A stretch of 64,000 bases of DNA from Streptomyces sp. NRRL F-5135 (GCF_000719775.1 NZ_JOHR01000002.1:248001-312000); one strand, 5' to 3'. Shown: positions 1 to 9,275, numbered from the stretch's first letter. Numbers and translations are program-made. The notes: generated by a model from the sequence alone, not told the origin.

Positions 1-48
1 GTGAGCGGGGCCGCGGGGTGAGCGGGGCCGAGGGGGGGAGGAACCGCG

Positions 49-837
49 TCAGCGCGGCCGGTCCGCGACGGCGGGCCCTCCTCCCGGGGCGGGCACCGGC
101 GTGGCCGGCACCTCGGGGAACAGCGTGGCCCCTTCCGCGGGGGCGGGGCACAGGGTGGCGTCCGCCGTGAGGGTCCGCCGGCCCTGGGGCGTGGTGAGGG
201 TCACCGGGAACGGCTCGGTGTTGCTCGCCCGGGTCTCCAGCGCCCGGGCCGCCGCCGCCGTGCACGCGAGCTGGGCCGCCGCGAGGTCGCCGAGCGGCTT
301 CTCGCCGCCCGTGAGTCCGATGACGATCTCTCCGGACTCCCCCGGTGCGCCGGCCTTGACGACGGTCCGGGGAGGTCCGGCGTCCGGCGGCAGTTCGGTG
401 GCCACGTCGGCCCCCGTCGCGGACGCCGGCCCCCGCAGGAGCAGGGTGACGGCCGTCTCGACGCCGGCCCCGCGGCTTTCCGTGCCGTCGCGCGTGAGTT
501 CGGCGGGCCGGGCCACCGGGTACAGCGCGCCGCCCCTGACGAAGTAGAGCCAGGTCACGGGGCGCAGCCCGGTCGCCGGGGCGCCGGTCTCCACGACACC
601 GGTGGCGGGGATCCGGCAGCCGGTGAGCAGGAACGGTACGAGGGCGAGCAGGACGGCGGCGGCCCGGGCGCGGCTGTTCCCGACGGATGCGGCTCGGGGT
701 GCGGCTCGGGGTGCGGCTCTGGACGCGGACCGGGGCGTGGACCGGGGCGCGGCTCCAGGTGGGAGCGTGGTCGGGGCGTGCGGGGCGTGCGGGGCGTGCG
801 GGGCGTGCGGGGCGTGCGGGGGGTGTGCGGACGTCAT
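49..837 (-). CDS. GerMN-type lipoprotein of a two-component operon
   Basis: Predicted secreted lipoprotein of 262 aa. A hydrophobic segment ends in a lipobox LLTGC (about residues 70-74), so the mature protein would be anchored by a lipidated cysteine. The mature part resembles the GerMN (sporulation and spore germination) fold: a short beta-rich domain with LYFVRGGALYPVAR near its start and a ratio/threshold-like TAVTLLLRGP segment. Its ATG overlaps the TGA of the upstream kinase gene (ATGA), so it is the third gene of a regulator-kinase-lipoprotein operon and may modulate or be the sensed partner of the kinase; that role is inference. The stretch before the lipobox is unusually long (about 55 residues) because of HAP and AAPR repeats. 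No in-frame alternative start codon is evident close to the signal sequence. Confidence 0.75.
   Translation of the reverse strand: MTSAHPPHAPHAPHAPHAPHAPTTLPPGAAPRSTPRSASRAAPRAAPRAASVGNSRARAAAVLLALVPFLLTGCRIPATGVVETGAPATGLRPVTWLYFVRGGALYPVARPAELTRDGTESRGAGVETAVTLLLRGPASATGADVATELPPDAGPPRTVVKAGAPGESGEIVIGLTGGEKPLGDLAAAQLACTAAAARALETRASNTEPFPVTLTTPQGRRTLTADATLCPAPAEGATLFPEVPATPVPAPGGGPAVADRPR
772..825. repeat. 9-bp tandem repeat inside lipoprotein gene
   Basis: Six head-to-tail copies of CGGGGCGTG, the last one degenerate. On the minus strand they encode the HAP tripeptide run at the N terminus of the lipoprotein. The unit is a multiple of three, so copy-number change would not shift the frame. 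Confidence 0.9.
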
Positions 838-2498
838 GGGCGCTTCCCGCCTCCCCTCGCCCGTGTGCGTGGTGTCTTCCGGTCTTCCGGCTCTCCCGGT
901 CCCTCTCGATCGTCCGGTTCCGCCGGCATGTCCGTCGCCGTGGGCCCGGACGGCGGGTCGTCACGGTCGGCCGCCGGCCACGGCAGTTCCACCGTGAACA
1001 CGGCTCCGCCCCCCGGCCCGTTCGCCGCACGCACGGTGCCTCCGTGCAGCCGTACGTTCTCCGCGGTGATGGCGAGGCCGAGGCCGCTGCCCTCCGTGCG
1101 CGTCCGGGCGCTGTCCGACTTGTAGAAGCGTTCGAAGACATGCGGGGACACGGCGTCCGGGATGCCCGGGCCGTTGTCCGTCACCTCGATCACGGCCCGG
1201 GCGCGGGCGCCCGCCGCCGGGGCCGGCACCGTGCTGAGACGCAGTCGTACGGGCGGAGCCCCGTGCCGGAGCGCGTTGGCGACCAGGTTGGCGACCACCA
1301 CGTCCAGGCGGCGCGGGTCCGCGCGCCAGCGCAGCGTGCCGGGCGGCGGCAGCTCGGTCGCCACGCGGTCCGACCAGCCCCGGGAGGCCAGCGTGCGGAG
1401 CAGCGACTCGGCCAGGTCGATGTCGTCCAGCTGGAGTTCGGCCGCCCCGGCGTCGAATCGCGAGATCTCCATGAGGTCGTCCACCAGCCGGGCCAGCTTC
1501 GTGGTCTCCTGGCTGATCAGCCGCACGGCGGTGGCGGTGTCCGGGTCCAGCCCGGCCGCGTCCTCGTCGAGGACGTCGGTGACCGCCGCCATCGCCGCCA
1601 GCGGGGTCCGCAGCTCGTGCGAGACGTCGGCGGCGAACGCGCGCGCCCGGGCCTCCATCCGGCGCAGCTCCGCCACGGACCGGTCCAGCGCGGAGGCGGT
1701 CTCGTTGAACGTACGGGACAGGTCGGCCAGTTCGTCCGAGCCGTTGACCGCGAGCCGGGTGTCGAACCGGCCCTCCGCCATGCTTCCGGCGGCCCTCCGC
1801 AGCTCCCGCACCGGCCGCAGCACACCGCGCGCGGCGAGCAGGGCGATGACGACGGCCAGGACGAGCGCGGGCACGACGGCCCGCTCGACGGCGGCCACCA
1901 GCGCGTCCACGTACGCCTGTTCGGCGTTCTGCGACACGACCAGGAAGACACTGAGCCCCGACAGCGCGGCCGAGGTGCCGCCCGGACCGGCGTACGTCAC
2001 CGGCATGCCGACGACCAGTTCGGAGACCGTGCCGGACCCGGTGCCGGTGGTGACCCGCTGGAACACGGTGGCGCGCCGGGTGGCGACCGCCTCGCGCAGT
2101 TCCGGACTGACGGCGGCGAAGGAGTAGTCGGAGGGCACGGGGGCGCGTGTGCCGCCGTAGACGGCCAGCACGCGCCAGCCCTGCGAGCGGCCGACGCGCG
2201 CCACGTCGGTGGCGAGGCCGTCCAGTTGCCCCTGGGTGGGCGGCAGGGTGAGGGCGGGGGCGAGCGTGTTGACGTGGTCGCGGAACTGTTTGACGACGGT
2301 GTCCTGGCTCTGTTGGAGGACGCCCGTACGCGCCTCCCGGAAGGTCAGCGCGCCCGTCGTCAGCGTGCCGGCCACGGCGACGAGGGTGAAGGCGACGACG
2401 AGCCGCACGCGCAGCCCCCGGAGGCGGGGGACACGCAGGCGCGGGACACGCAGGCGGGGCACACGAAGGCGGGGCACACGCGGGCGCGGGGGCCTCAC
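834..2498 (-). CDS. sensor histidine kinase
   Basis: Membrane histidine kinase of 554 aa, starting at a GTG whose last bases overlap the TGA of the response regulator gene (GTGA). Order: basic proline-arginine repeat tail (about 1-27), TM1 (about 31-51), extracytoplasmic sensor domain (about 55-200), TM2 (about 205-222), HAMP, HisKA with VSHELRTPL (phospho-His near residue 294), HATPase_c with N box NLVANALRHG, G1 box DNGPGIP and G2 box GSGLGLAI. All catalytic boxes look intact. Stop overlaps the lipoprotein start, so the three genes are translationally coupled. The ligand is not apparent. The reading frame stays open upstream across the regulator gene, but that part is an antisense-free shadow and was not included. 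Confidence 0.9.
   Translation of the reverse strand: MRPPRPRVPRLRVPRLRVPRLRVPRLRGLRVRLVVAFTLVAVAGTLTTGALTFREARTGVLQQSQDTVVKQFRDHVNTLAPALTLPPTQGQLDGLATDVARVGRSQGWRVLAVYGGTRAPVPSDYSFAAVSPELREAVATRRATVFQRVTTGTGSGTVSELVVGMPVTYAGPGGTSAALSGLSVFLVVSQNAEQAYVDALVAAVERAVVPALVLAVVIALLAARGVLRPVRELRRAAGSMAEGRFDTRLAVNGSDELADLSRTFNETASALDRSVAELRRMEARARAFAADVSHELRTPLAAMAAVTDVLDEDAAGLDPDTATAVRLISQETTKLARLVDDLMEISRFDAGAAELQLDDIDLAESLLRTLASRGWSDRVATELPPPGTLRWRADPRRLDVVVANLVANALRHGAPPVRLRLSTVPAPAAGARARAVIEVTDNGPGIPDAVSPHVFERFYKSDSARTRTEGSGLGLAITAENVRLHGGTVRAANGPGGGAVFTVELPWPAADRDDPPSGPTATDMPAEPDDREGPGEPEDRKTPRTRARGGGKRP
2418..2487. repeat. 15-bp tandem repeat encoding RVPRL units
   Basis: About four degenerate copies of a 15-bp unit at the 5' end of the kinase gene encode repeated RVPRL pentapeptides just before the first membrane segment. 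They give a strongly basic cytoplasmic tail. Confidence 0.85.
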
Positions 2499-3181
2499 AG
2501 CGACCGGAACCGGTAGCCGAAGCCACGCACCGTCTGTATGTAACGCGGGTCCCCGGGCGGTTCGGACATCTTCAGCCGCAGTCGTTTCACACACGCGTCG
2601 ACCAGGCGGATGTCCCCGTGGTACCCGTGCTCCCAGACCGCTTCGAGGAGTTGCTGCCGGCTCAGCACCTGCCCCGGGGACGCCGAGAGTGTCAGCAGCA
2701 GCCGCATCTCGGAGAGGGCCAGGACGACCGGCTCCCCGCGGAGGCTGACCTCCAGCCCCGTCCGGTCGATGGTGAGGTCGCCGTACGTCTCGATCCTCGG
2801 CCCGACGGCACCGGCGGGCGTCGTCATCCTGCGCAGCACGGCCCGTATCCGGGCCTCCAGGACGCGCGCCCGCACCGGCTTGACCACGTAGTCGTCCGCC
2901 CCGGCCGCCAGACCGACGATGATGTCCATGTCGTCGCCGCGTGCCGTCGCCATGATGATGGGCACCTGGTCGGTCGAGCGGATCCTCCGGCACACGTCCA
3001 GACCGCTCATCCCGGGCAGCATCAGGTCCAGCAGCACCACGTCGGGACGGAACGACCGGAGCCGTTCCAGCCCCTCCTCGCCCGTCGGGACGGCGGTCAC
3101 GTCGTGCCCCTGGCGGCGCAGTCCGAGACGTACACCCTCGCGTACGGCGGGGTCGTCTTCGATGAGCAGGACACGTGGCAT
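2495..3181 (-). CDS. OmpR/PhoB-family response regulator
   Basis: Response regulator of 228 aa. Receiver domain: acidic pocket LLIEDD at residues 5-10, phosphoacceptor Asp in VVLLDLMLPG (about residue 53), Thr in MATARGD and Lys in YVVKPV. The C-terminal winged helix has the typical LLEAVW and RPVD-like VDACVKRLRLKM and RGFGYRF motifs. The receiver resembles Streptomyces AfsQ1-type regulators, but orthology is not established here. ATG at 3181 is chosen because the protein then begins MPRVLLIEDD as is normal; a GTG six bases upstream is possible. First gene of the regulator-kinase-lipoprotein operon. Confidence 0.92.
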   Translation of the reverse strand: MPRVLLIEDDPAVREGVRLGLRRQGHDVTAVPTGEEGLERLRSFRPDVVLLDLMLPGMSGLDVCRRIRSTDQVPIIMATARGDDMDIIVGLAAGADDYVVKPVRARVLEARIRAVLRRMTTPAGAVGPRIETYGDLTIDRTGLEVSLRGEPVVLALSEMRLLLTLSASPGQVLSRQQLLEAVWEHGYHGDIRLVDACVKRLRLKMSEPPGDPRYIQTVRGFGYRFRSL

Positions 3182-3386
3182 GCGCACAGTATCCGCAGAG
3201 CACGCGGTCGGAGTGACGGGTTCCGGGTCGTTCCGGCCGGGCTTGAGAGTACCGTCACACGACGGCGCTCGGCATCCCGTCGACCGCTTGTCGACCCCGT
3301 GCGGACTCCACCGAGGGCGGCGCGGTTACCGATTCGTTATGTGATGGTCCACGTTTCATCACATGATCACTCCACTGTCGGCTGTT

Positions 3387-4334
3387 ATGAACCACCGCAC
3401 CTCCGGCTCCCGTCGACACCGCGCCAAGAGAGCAGTTCGTTCCCGCTCTCGCTCCCGCTCCCGCCGTTCCGGCACGGGGCCCAAGGTGCCGCTGTTGATG
3501 GGAGGCGTGGCGCTGGGCGTGCTGGTGCTGGCCGTCGTCGTCTTCCAGGGCATGGGGGCGAGCGACAGCGAAGGCACCTCGCGGGCCGGCGCCGGCAGCC
3601 GGGCGGTGGACGCCGAGGCGCGGCCGTCCGCCTCCGCGCCCCCGGCCGAGGCCACCCCGAGCCCGTGGGACACGCCCGCGCCGGCCGACGCGTTCCCCAC
3701 CGCGTCCGGGTCCTCGTCCGACGACGAGGACCCGGGTAACGCGAAGGGCAAGGAGAAGGAGGAGGACATCCCCGTCACGGGTCCGGGCACCTTCACCACC
3801 GCGTCCGGCGCGGGGAAGCCGGTCGGCGCCGGGAAGATCCTGACCTACCAGGTCATGGTCGAGGACAGCCTCGACGTGTCCGCCGCCGAGGCGGCCGAGG
3901 AGGTGGACGCGATCCTCGCCGACAAGCGCGGCTGGACCACGGACGGCACCTCCGGCTTCCGGCGCGTCTCGTCCGGCACGCCCGACTTCGTCGTACAGAT
4001 CGCGACGCCCGGCACCGTCGACGACATCTGCGGGAAGTACGGCCTGGACACCGGCGGCGAGGTCAACTGCAACGTCGGCCGGCACGTGATGGTGAACCTC
4101 AAACGCTGGCTGCTCGCCACGCCCGTCTACGCCGACGACGTGCCCTCCTACCGCGCGCTGATCATCAATCACGAGGTCGGCCACTTCCTCGGCCACGGCC
4201 ACGAGACCTGCCCGGGCGAGGGCTCGCCCGCGCCGGTGATGATGCAGCAGATCAAGGGCATGCACGGCTGCGAGCCCAACGTCTGGCCCTACACGGCCGA
4301 CGGAAAGGCCATCACGGGCCCCAAGACGGCGTGA
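3387..4334 (+). CDS. DUF3152 membrane-anchored metzincin-like protein
   Basis: About 315 aa. N terminus is Arg/Ser-rich (SRSRSRSRR run), followed by a single hydrophobic segment (VPLLMGGVALGVLVLAVVV) and a low-complexity Ser/Pro/Glu linker; the C-terminal half is the DUF3152 domain. That domain carries HEVGHFLGHGH, an exact HExxHxxGxxH metzincin zinc motif, followed by a Cys and by PVMMQQ, which could be the Met-turn. A second Cys pair (DDICGKYG, GEVNCNVG) may form a disulfide. Topology suggests an extracytoplasmic protease domain held by one N-terminal anchor. Proteolytic activity is inference from the motif. Start is uncertain: ATG at 3363 is in frame and neither ATG has a clear ribosome binding site. 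Divergent from the regulator operon. Confidence 0.8.
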   Translation: MNHRTSGSRRHRAKRAVRSRSRSRSRRSGTGPKVPLLMGGVALGVLVLAVVVFQGMGASDSEGTSRAGAGSRAVDAEARPSASAPPAEATPSPWDTPAPADAFPTASGSSSDDEDPGNAKGKEKEEDIPVTGPGTFTTASGAGKPVGAGKILTYQVMVEDSLDVSAAEAAEEVDAILADKRGWTTDGTSGFRRVSSGTPDFVVQIATPGTVDDICGKYGLDTGGEVNCNVGRHVMVNLKRWLLATPVYADDVPSYRALIINHEVGHFLGHGHETCPGEGSPAPVMMQQIKGMHGCEPNVWPYTADGKAITGPKTA

Positions 4335-4451
4335 CCGGGCCGGTGGCAGGTGGCCGGCGAGGGTCGGCCGGTGGCCGGCGGCCGGTGGACGTGATCCAGC
4401 CCACCGTGCGGGGCCGTCCGGAATTGTCCCCGTGCGCACGACAATGGTGAT

Positions 4452-5450
4452 GTGATCACTACGCTGCCACGAGGCGCCCACTCCCACAGGGGCGACCATG
4501 GGCCGACCCCGTACCTCGATCTCAGCCGTGCCGAATGGAGCGCGCTGCGCGAGAAGACCCCGCTGCCGCTGACCGCCGAGGAGGTCGAGCGGCTGCGCGG
4601 TCTCGGGGACGTCATCGACCTGGACGAGGTACGGGACGTCTACCTGCCGCTGTCCCGGCTGCTGAACCTGTACGTCCAGGCCACGGCCGGGCTGCGCGGC
4701 GCGCTCAACACGTTCCTCGGCGACGCGGGCGGCGGGCACGGTGCCCAGCGCGGCACGCCGTTCGTCATAGGCGTCGCCGGGAGCGTGGCCGTCGGCAAGT
4801 CCACCGTGGCCCGGCTGCTGCGGGAACTGCTGGCGCGCTGGCCCGAGCACCCCCGGGTCGAACTCGTCACCACGGACGGCTTCCTCCTGCCGATGGCCGA
4901 GCTGAAGGCGCGCGGGCTGATGGCGCGCAAGGGGTTCCCCGAGTCGTACGACCGCCGGGCGCTGACCCGGTTCGTCGCGGCCGTCAAGGCCGGCAAGGAC
5001 GAGGTCACGGCGCCCGTCTACTCCCACCTGACGTACGACATCGTGCCGGGCGAGGTGCTCACCGTACGGCGGCCGGACATCCTCATCGTGGAGGGCCTCA
5101 ACGTCCTCCAGCCCGCGCTGCCGGGGAAGGACGGCAGGACGCGGATCGGGCTGGCGGACCACTTCGACTTCAGCGTGTACGTGGACGCGCGGACCGAGGA
5201 CATCGAGTCCTGGTACCTGGGCCGTTTCCGGCAGCTGCGCCGGACGGCGTTCCGCGACCCCACCTCGTACTTCCGTAAGTACACCGAGGTCTCGGAGGAG
5301 GAGGCGCTGGAGTACGCGCGCACGATGTGGCACACCGTCAACCGGCCGAACCTGCTGGAGAACGTGGCGCCCACGCGCGGCAGGGCGACGCTGGTCCTGC
5401 GCAAGGGCCCGGACCACAAGGTCCGCCGCCTGTCGCTGCGCAAGCTCTGA
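4452..5450 (+). CDS. coaA: type I pantothenate kinase
   Basis: Phosphorylates pantothenate with ATP, the first step of coenzyme A synthesis. 332 aa, normal length for bacterial type I PanK. Walker [13 protein letters not shown] near residue 110; further signatures [29 protein letters not shown] and VEGLNVLQP match the family. Starts at a GTG; the hydrophilic first 10 residues are not conserved-looking but the following [11 protein letters not shown] is typical. Stands alone on the plus strand; alr follows after a GC-rich gap of about 280 bp filled with CGGACCGC-type repeats. Confidence 0.97.
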   Translation: MITTLPRGAHSHRGDHGPTPYLDLSRAEWSALREKTPLPLTAEEVERLRGLGDVIDLDEVRDVYLPLSRLLNLYVQATAGLRGALNTFLGDAGGGHGAQRGTPFVIGVAGSVAVGKSTVARLLRELLARWPEHPRVELVTTDGFLLPMAELKARGLMARKGFPESYDRRALTRFVAAVKAGKDEVTAPVYSHLTYDIVPGEVLTVRRPDILIVEGLNVLQPALPGKDGRTRIGLADHFDFSVYVDARTEDIESWYLGRFRQLRRTAFRDPTSYFRKYTEVSEEEALEYARTMWHTVNRPNLLENVAPTRGRATLVLRKGPDHKVRRLSLRKL

Positions 5451-5732
5451 GGGGATCGGGGGCCGGGGGCCCGCCGGACCGGCGGACCGCCGGACCGCCG
5501 GGCGGGCCCGGTCCGTCGGGGCGGACCCCGGCCACCGGGTGCCCGGACCACCCGGACCGTGTCGGGGCGGGGGCGGTTCCGGGCCCCTCCGGCGGGCCGG
5601 CGCGCGCCGGGGGAACGCGCCCCGCGCACCCCGGTGTCCGCCTCCGTGCCCGTCCCGCGCCCGGCCCGCGCGCGCCCGGCTCCGGCTCGGCGTCCGCCCG
5701 GCGGCGTCGGGCCCTCTGAGACACTGGGCCCG

Positions 5733-6950
5733 ATGACCGGAAGAAATGAGACGTCGGCGACCCTCCGGGCGCGCGCCGAGGTCGATCTCGACGCCCTGCG
5801 GGGCAATGTGCGGACCCTGCGCGCACGCGCGGGCGGCGCCGCGCTCATGGCCGTCGTGAAGTCCGACGCGTACGGCCACGGCATGCTGCCCGTCGCCCGG
5901 GCCGCCCGTGAGGCCGGCGCCACCTGGCTCGGGACCGCCACGCCGCACGAGGCCCTGGCCCTGCGCGCCGCCGGTGTCCCCGGCCGGATCATGTGCTGGC
6001 TGTGGACGCCGGGCGACCCCTGGCGCGAGGGCGTCGAGGCCGACCTCGACATGTCCGTCAGCGCCCTGTGGGCCCTGCGTGAGGTCACCGCCGCCGCACG
6101 CGCCGCCGGGCGGCCCGCCAGGATCCACCTCAAGGCCGACACCGGACTGGGCCGCAACGGCTGCCAGCCCGCCGACTGGCCGGAACTCGTCGCCGCCGCC
6201 CTCGTCGCCGAAGCCGCGGGCGAGGTCACCGTCACCGGCCTCTGGTCGCACTTCGCCTGCGCCGACGAGCCCGGCCACCCCTCCATCGCCGCCCAGCTGG
6301 ACCTGTTCCACGAGATGGTGACGCACGCGGAGAAGGAGGGCGTACGGCCCGAGGTCCGGCACATCGCCAACTCGGCGGCGGCCCTCACGGTCCCCGAATC
6401 GCACTTCGACCTCGTACGCGCCGGCATCGCGACGTACGGGATCTCGCCCAGCCCGGAGATCGGCACCTCCCGGGACCTCGGGCTGCGGCCCGTGATGACC
6501 CTCGCCGCCTCCGTCGCCCTCGTGAAGCGGGTGCCCGGTGGCCACGGCGTCGGTTACGGCCACCAGTACCGCACCCCGCACGCGACGACCCTCGGCCTGA
6601 TCCCGCTCGGCTACGCCGACGGCGTGCCCCGCCATGCCTCCGGCCGGGGACCCGTTCTCGTCGACGGGGTACGGCGGCGGGTGGCCGGGCGGGTGGCCAT
6701 GGACCAGTTCGTCGTGGACCTCGCCGGGGACACCCCGGAGGCGGGGGCGCGCGCCGTTCTCTTCGGCCCCGGGGACCACGGGGAGCCGACCGCCCAGGAC
6801 TGGGCCGAGGCCGCGGACACGATCGCGTACGAGATCGTCACGCGGATCGGCTCCCGGGTCCCCCGCGTTCATCTGAACGAGCGGGAGGCGCGGGACGGGC
6901 AGGACGGACCGACCGGGCAGGACGCGCGGGCCGGACAGGCGTCCGAGTAG
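5733..6950 (+). CDS. alr: alanine racemase
   Basis: PLP enzyme interconverting L- and D-alanine for peptidoglycan. 405 aa. PLP-lysine in AVVKSDAYGHG near residue 35; second catalytic Tyr in GVGYGHQY; dimer and substrate motifs KADTGLGRNG, HFACAD and VAMDQFVVD are present. ATG at 5733 places the protein at the usual length; the frame is open further upstream but the extra residues are GC-rich noise. The last about 20 residues (GQDGPTGQDARAG) are a non-conserved tail. Neighbours downstream form the hydrolase/t6A cluster. Confidence 0.96.
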   Translation: MTGRNETSATLRARAEVDLDALRGNVRTLRARAGGAALMAVVKSDAYGHGMLPVARAAREAGATWLGTATPHEALALRAAGVPGRIMCWLWTPGDPWREGVEADLDMSVSALWALREVTAAARAAGRPARIHLKADTGLGRNGCQPADWPELVAAALVAEAAGEVTVTGLWSHFACADEPGHPSIAAQLDLFHEMVTHAEKEGVRPEVRHIANSAAALTVPESHFDLVRAGIATYGISPSPEIGTSRDLGLRPVMTLAASVALVKRVPGGHGVGYGHQYRTPHATTLGLIPLGYADGVPRHASGRGPVLVDGVRRRVAGRVAMDQFVVDLAGDTPEAGARAVLFGPGDHGEPTAQDWAEAADTIAYEIVTRIGSRVPRVHLNEREARDGQDGPTGQDARAGQASE

Positions 6951-6984
6951 GCCGCGGCACGGCACGGCAGAGCCGAGCGGGGAC

Positions 6985-7026
6985 CCGAGGAACCCGAGGA
7001 CGACGAGGACGACGAGGACGACGAGG
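6985..7026. repeat. GACGACGAG repeat before hydrolase gene
   Basis: Three to four copies of GACGACGAG lie just before the hydrolase start. The last one ends in GAGGAG, which is correctly spaced to serve as ribosome binding site for the GTG at 7035. Confidence 0.75.
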
Positions 7027-7034
7027 AGCGCACG

Positions 7035-8426
7035 GTGAGCGAGAACAGCGCGGCGGGGGACGCGGCGGCCCGGACGGCCGCCGCGGCGGCGTCCACAGCG
7101 GTGTCCACGGCGGCGGCAGCGGGCTCGGCCGCCGCCGGCTCGGCCGCGGGCGCCTGGCGCCGTGCGGGCCTCGCCGGTGCCGCGATAGGCGTGATCGCCG
7201 CCGGGGCCGCGGCCGGCGTCGCGATAGAGAGGCTGACCGTCAGCCGCGGCACGCGCCGCAGGGCCCGGCTCGCGCTGGACGCCTCGGGACCGTACGGAGC
7301 CCTGCGCGGCACTCCGGGCCGCGCGATCGCCGACGACGGCACGGAGCTGTACTACGAAGTCGACGAGATCGACGAGACCGACGGGATCGACGGGATCGAT
7401 GCGACCGACGAGATCGCCGGCGCGGATGCGGCCGCGGGGGCCGGAGGGGCCACCGGCGACCCCGGAGGTGTCGCCGCGCCCGGTGCCGCGCCCGGCTTCC
7501 GCCGACGGCGCCTCTTCGGCCGCAAGCCCCCCGCCCCCGTCACCGTCGTCTTCAGCCACGGCTACTGCCTCAACCAGGACTCCTGGCACTTCCAGCGCGC
7601 CGCGCTGCGCGGACTCGTCCGTACGGTCCACTGGGACCAGCGCAGCCACGGCCGGTCCGGCCGGGGGGCCGCCCAGCGCGGCGCCGACGCCGTTCCCGTC
7701 TCCATCGACCAGCTCGGCCGCGACCTCAAGGCGGTCATCGACGCGGCGGCCCCCGAGGGTCCGCTGGTGCTGGTCGGCCACTCCATGGGCGGGATGACGG
7801 TGATGGCGCTCGCCGACCGGTACCCCGAGCTGGTGGCGGACCGGGTTGTCGGCGTCGCCCTGGTCGGCACCAGCAGCGGCAGGCTGGGGGAGGTCAACTA
7901 CGGCCTCCCGCTCGCGGGCGTGAACGCGATACGCAGGGTGCTCCCCGGCGTCCTCAGAGCGCTCGGCTCGCAGGCCGATCTGGTCGAGCGCGGGCGCCGG
8001 GCCACCGCCGACCTGTTCGCGGGGCTGATCAAGCGGTACTCGTTCAGCTCGAAGGACGTGGATCCGGCCGTCGCGCGGTTCGCCGAGCGGCTCATCGAGA
8101 GCACCCCGATCGACGTCGTCGCCGAGTTCTACCCCGCCTTCGACGAACACGACAAGGCCGGGGCGCTCTCCGTCTTCCTGGAGACCCCGGCGCTCGTGCT
8201 GGCGGGGGAGAAGGACCTCGTCACCCCCAGCTCGCACAGCGAGGCCATCGGGGACCTGCTGCCCGACGCGGAGCTGGTGCTGGTCCCGGACGCGGGTCAC
8301 CTGGTGATGCTGGAGCACCCCGAGACGGTCACGGACCGGCTCGCGGACCTGCTGGCGCGGGTGGGCGCGGTGCCGGCGGAGACTAACGTTGGCACGCATG
8401 GAAACACCGCACAGCCCGGCGGCTGA
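7035..8426 (+). CDS. alpha/beta-fold hydrolase
   Basis: 463 aa. N-terminal Ala-rich segment with a possible membrane helix (GLAGAAIGVIAAGAAAGVAI), an acidic DEIDETDGIDGID linker, then an alpha/beta hydrolase domain. Oxyanion region FSHGYCLN, nucleophile elbow GHSMGGM (Ser), acid likely in GEKDLVTP and His in PDAGHLVMLEHPE: a complete Ser-Asp-His triad. Substrate unknown. The gene sits between alr and tsaE in an order I recognise as common in Streptomyces. Its last about 29 bp overlap the tsaE start, implying translational coupling. GTG start with GAGGAG upstream. Confidence 0.9.
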   Translation: MSENSAAGDAAARTAAAAASTAVSTAAAAGSAAAGSAAGAWRRAGLAGAAIGVIAAGAAAGVAIERLTVSRGTRRRARLALDASGPYGALRGTPGRAIADDGTELYYEVDEIDETDGIDGIDATDEIAGADAAAGAGGATGDPGGVAAPGAAPGFRRRRLFGRKPPAPVTVVFSHGYCLNQDSWHFQRAALRGLVRTVHWDQRSHGRSGRGAAQRGADAVPVSIDQLGRDLKAVIDAAAPEGPLVLVGHSMGGMTVMALADRYPELVADRVVGVALVGTSSGRLGEVNYGLPLAGVNAIRRVLPGVLRALGSQADLVERGRRATADLFAGLIKRYSFSSKDVDPAVARFAERLIESTPIDVVAEFYPAFDEHDKAGALSVFLETPALVLAGEKDLVTPSSHSEAIGDLLPDAELVLVPDAGHLVMLEHPETVTDRLADLLARVGAVPAETNVGTHGNTAQPGG

Positions 8427-9090
8427 CGCCCGCGCCGCCCGCCACGAGCTCCCGGACGGCCACGGGTTCCCGGACGGCCCCGAATACCCGGACCGCGAGG
8501 AGCACTCGGACCGCCGTGAGCCTTCGGGCCGCACGGCCGACGGCACGGCCGACGGCACTGGCGAGAGCACGCCCGGTGCCACCGCCCGGCTCACCGTGGA
8601 ATCCCCCGAGCGCATGACGGAGCTGGGCCGCCGGCTCGCCGCCCTGCTGCGCCCCGGCGACCTGGTGATGCTCACGGGCGAGCTGGGCGCCGGCAAGACG
8701 ACCCTGACCCGGGGCCTCGGCGAGGGGCTCGGCGTCCGGGGCGCGGTCACGTCCCCCACATTCGTGATCGCCCGCGTCCACCCCTCCCTGGCCGGCGGTC
8801 CGCCGCTGGTCCACGTCGACGCGTACCGGCTCGGCGGCGGGCTGGACGAGATGGAGGACCTGGATCTCGACGTCTCGCTGCCGGACTCGGTGGTGGTCGT
8901 GGAGTGGGGCGAGGGCAGGGTCGAGGAACTGTCCGACGACCGGCTGCACGTGGTCATCCACCGGGTCGTCGGGACGGGCGAGGGAACGGCGGACGGGGCG
9001 GGGGCGGAGGCCGACGAGCGCCGCACCGTCACGCTGACGGGGGTCGGCGAGCGCTGGGCACACGCGGACCTGGCCGCGCTGACGCGCTGA
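8398..9090 (+). CDS. tsaE: tRNA t6A37 synthesis ATPase
   Basis: ATPase subunit for threonylcarbamoyl-adenosine formation at A37 of ANN-decoding tRNAs; acts with TsaB and TsaD, both encoded nearby. 230 aa from ATG 8398, with about 60 non-conserved hydrophilic residues before the core. Walker A GELGAGKTTLTRG; then TSPTFVIAR, HVDAYRL and VEWGEG, all family signatures. A TTG nine bases earlier is possible. Overlaps the end of the hydrolase gene. Confidence 0.95.
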   Translation: METPHSPAADARAARHELPDGHGFPDGPEYPDREEHSDRREPSGRTADGTADGTGESTPGATARLTVESPERMTELGRRLAALLRPGDLVMLTGELGAGKTTLTRGLGEGLGVRGAVTSPTFVIARVHPSLAGGPPLVHVDAYRLGGGLDEMEDLDLDVSLPDSVVVVEWGEGRVEELSDDRLHVVIHRVVGTGEGTADGAGAEADERRTVTLTGVGERWAHADLAALTR

Positions 9091-9224
9091 TCAGCGCCTT
9101 CGGGCGATCGAACGACCGCGCCAGGGACACCGCCATGGATACGGCCACGTGTTCCGTACGTTCCGACAAGATGTCGGCAAAATGTTGCGCGCGCCGTGCC
9201 GTGCGTGGTCACATGGTGGAGAGA

Positions 9225-9243
9225 CTTGGTTAGGTCTACCTAA
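9225..9243 (+). promoter_or_regulatory. candidate iron box (DmdR/IdeR-type operator)
   Basis: CTTGGTTAGGTCTACCTAA matches the Streptomyces iron-box consensus TTAGGTTAGGCTCACCTAA at 14 of 19 positions by my count, and contains the inverted repeat GTTAGGT-CT-ACCTAAC. It ends 32 bp before the small-protein start at 9276, a repressor-like position. The match is by eye only. Confidence 0.45.
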
Positions 9244-9275
9244 CTATGCCTGCCCCCGGAGCCACAGGAGGCAAC

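Noticed and set aside
772..825. Short regular repeats as a possible CRISPR array
   Set aside because: Units are 9 bp head to tail with no spacers, and no cas genes are present in the window.
687..2516. Plus-strand open frame over the histidine kinase
   Set aside because: Antisense shadow of an intact kinase gene; composition is Arg/Gly/Gln noise.
3255..9212. Very long open minus-strand frame (nearly 2,000 codons) across coaA, alr and tsaE
   Set aside because: It is antisense to well-recognised genes; third-position GC bias on the plus strand creates long open antisense frames. Its translation is low complexity with no domain.
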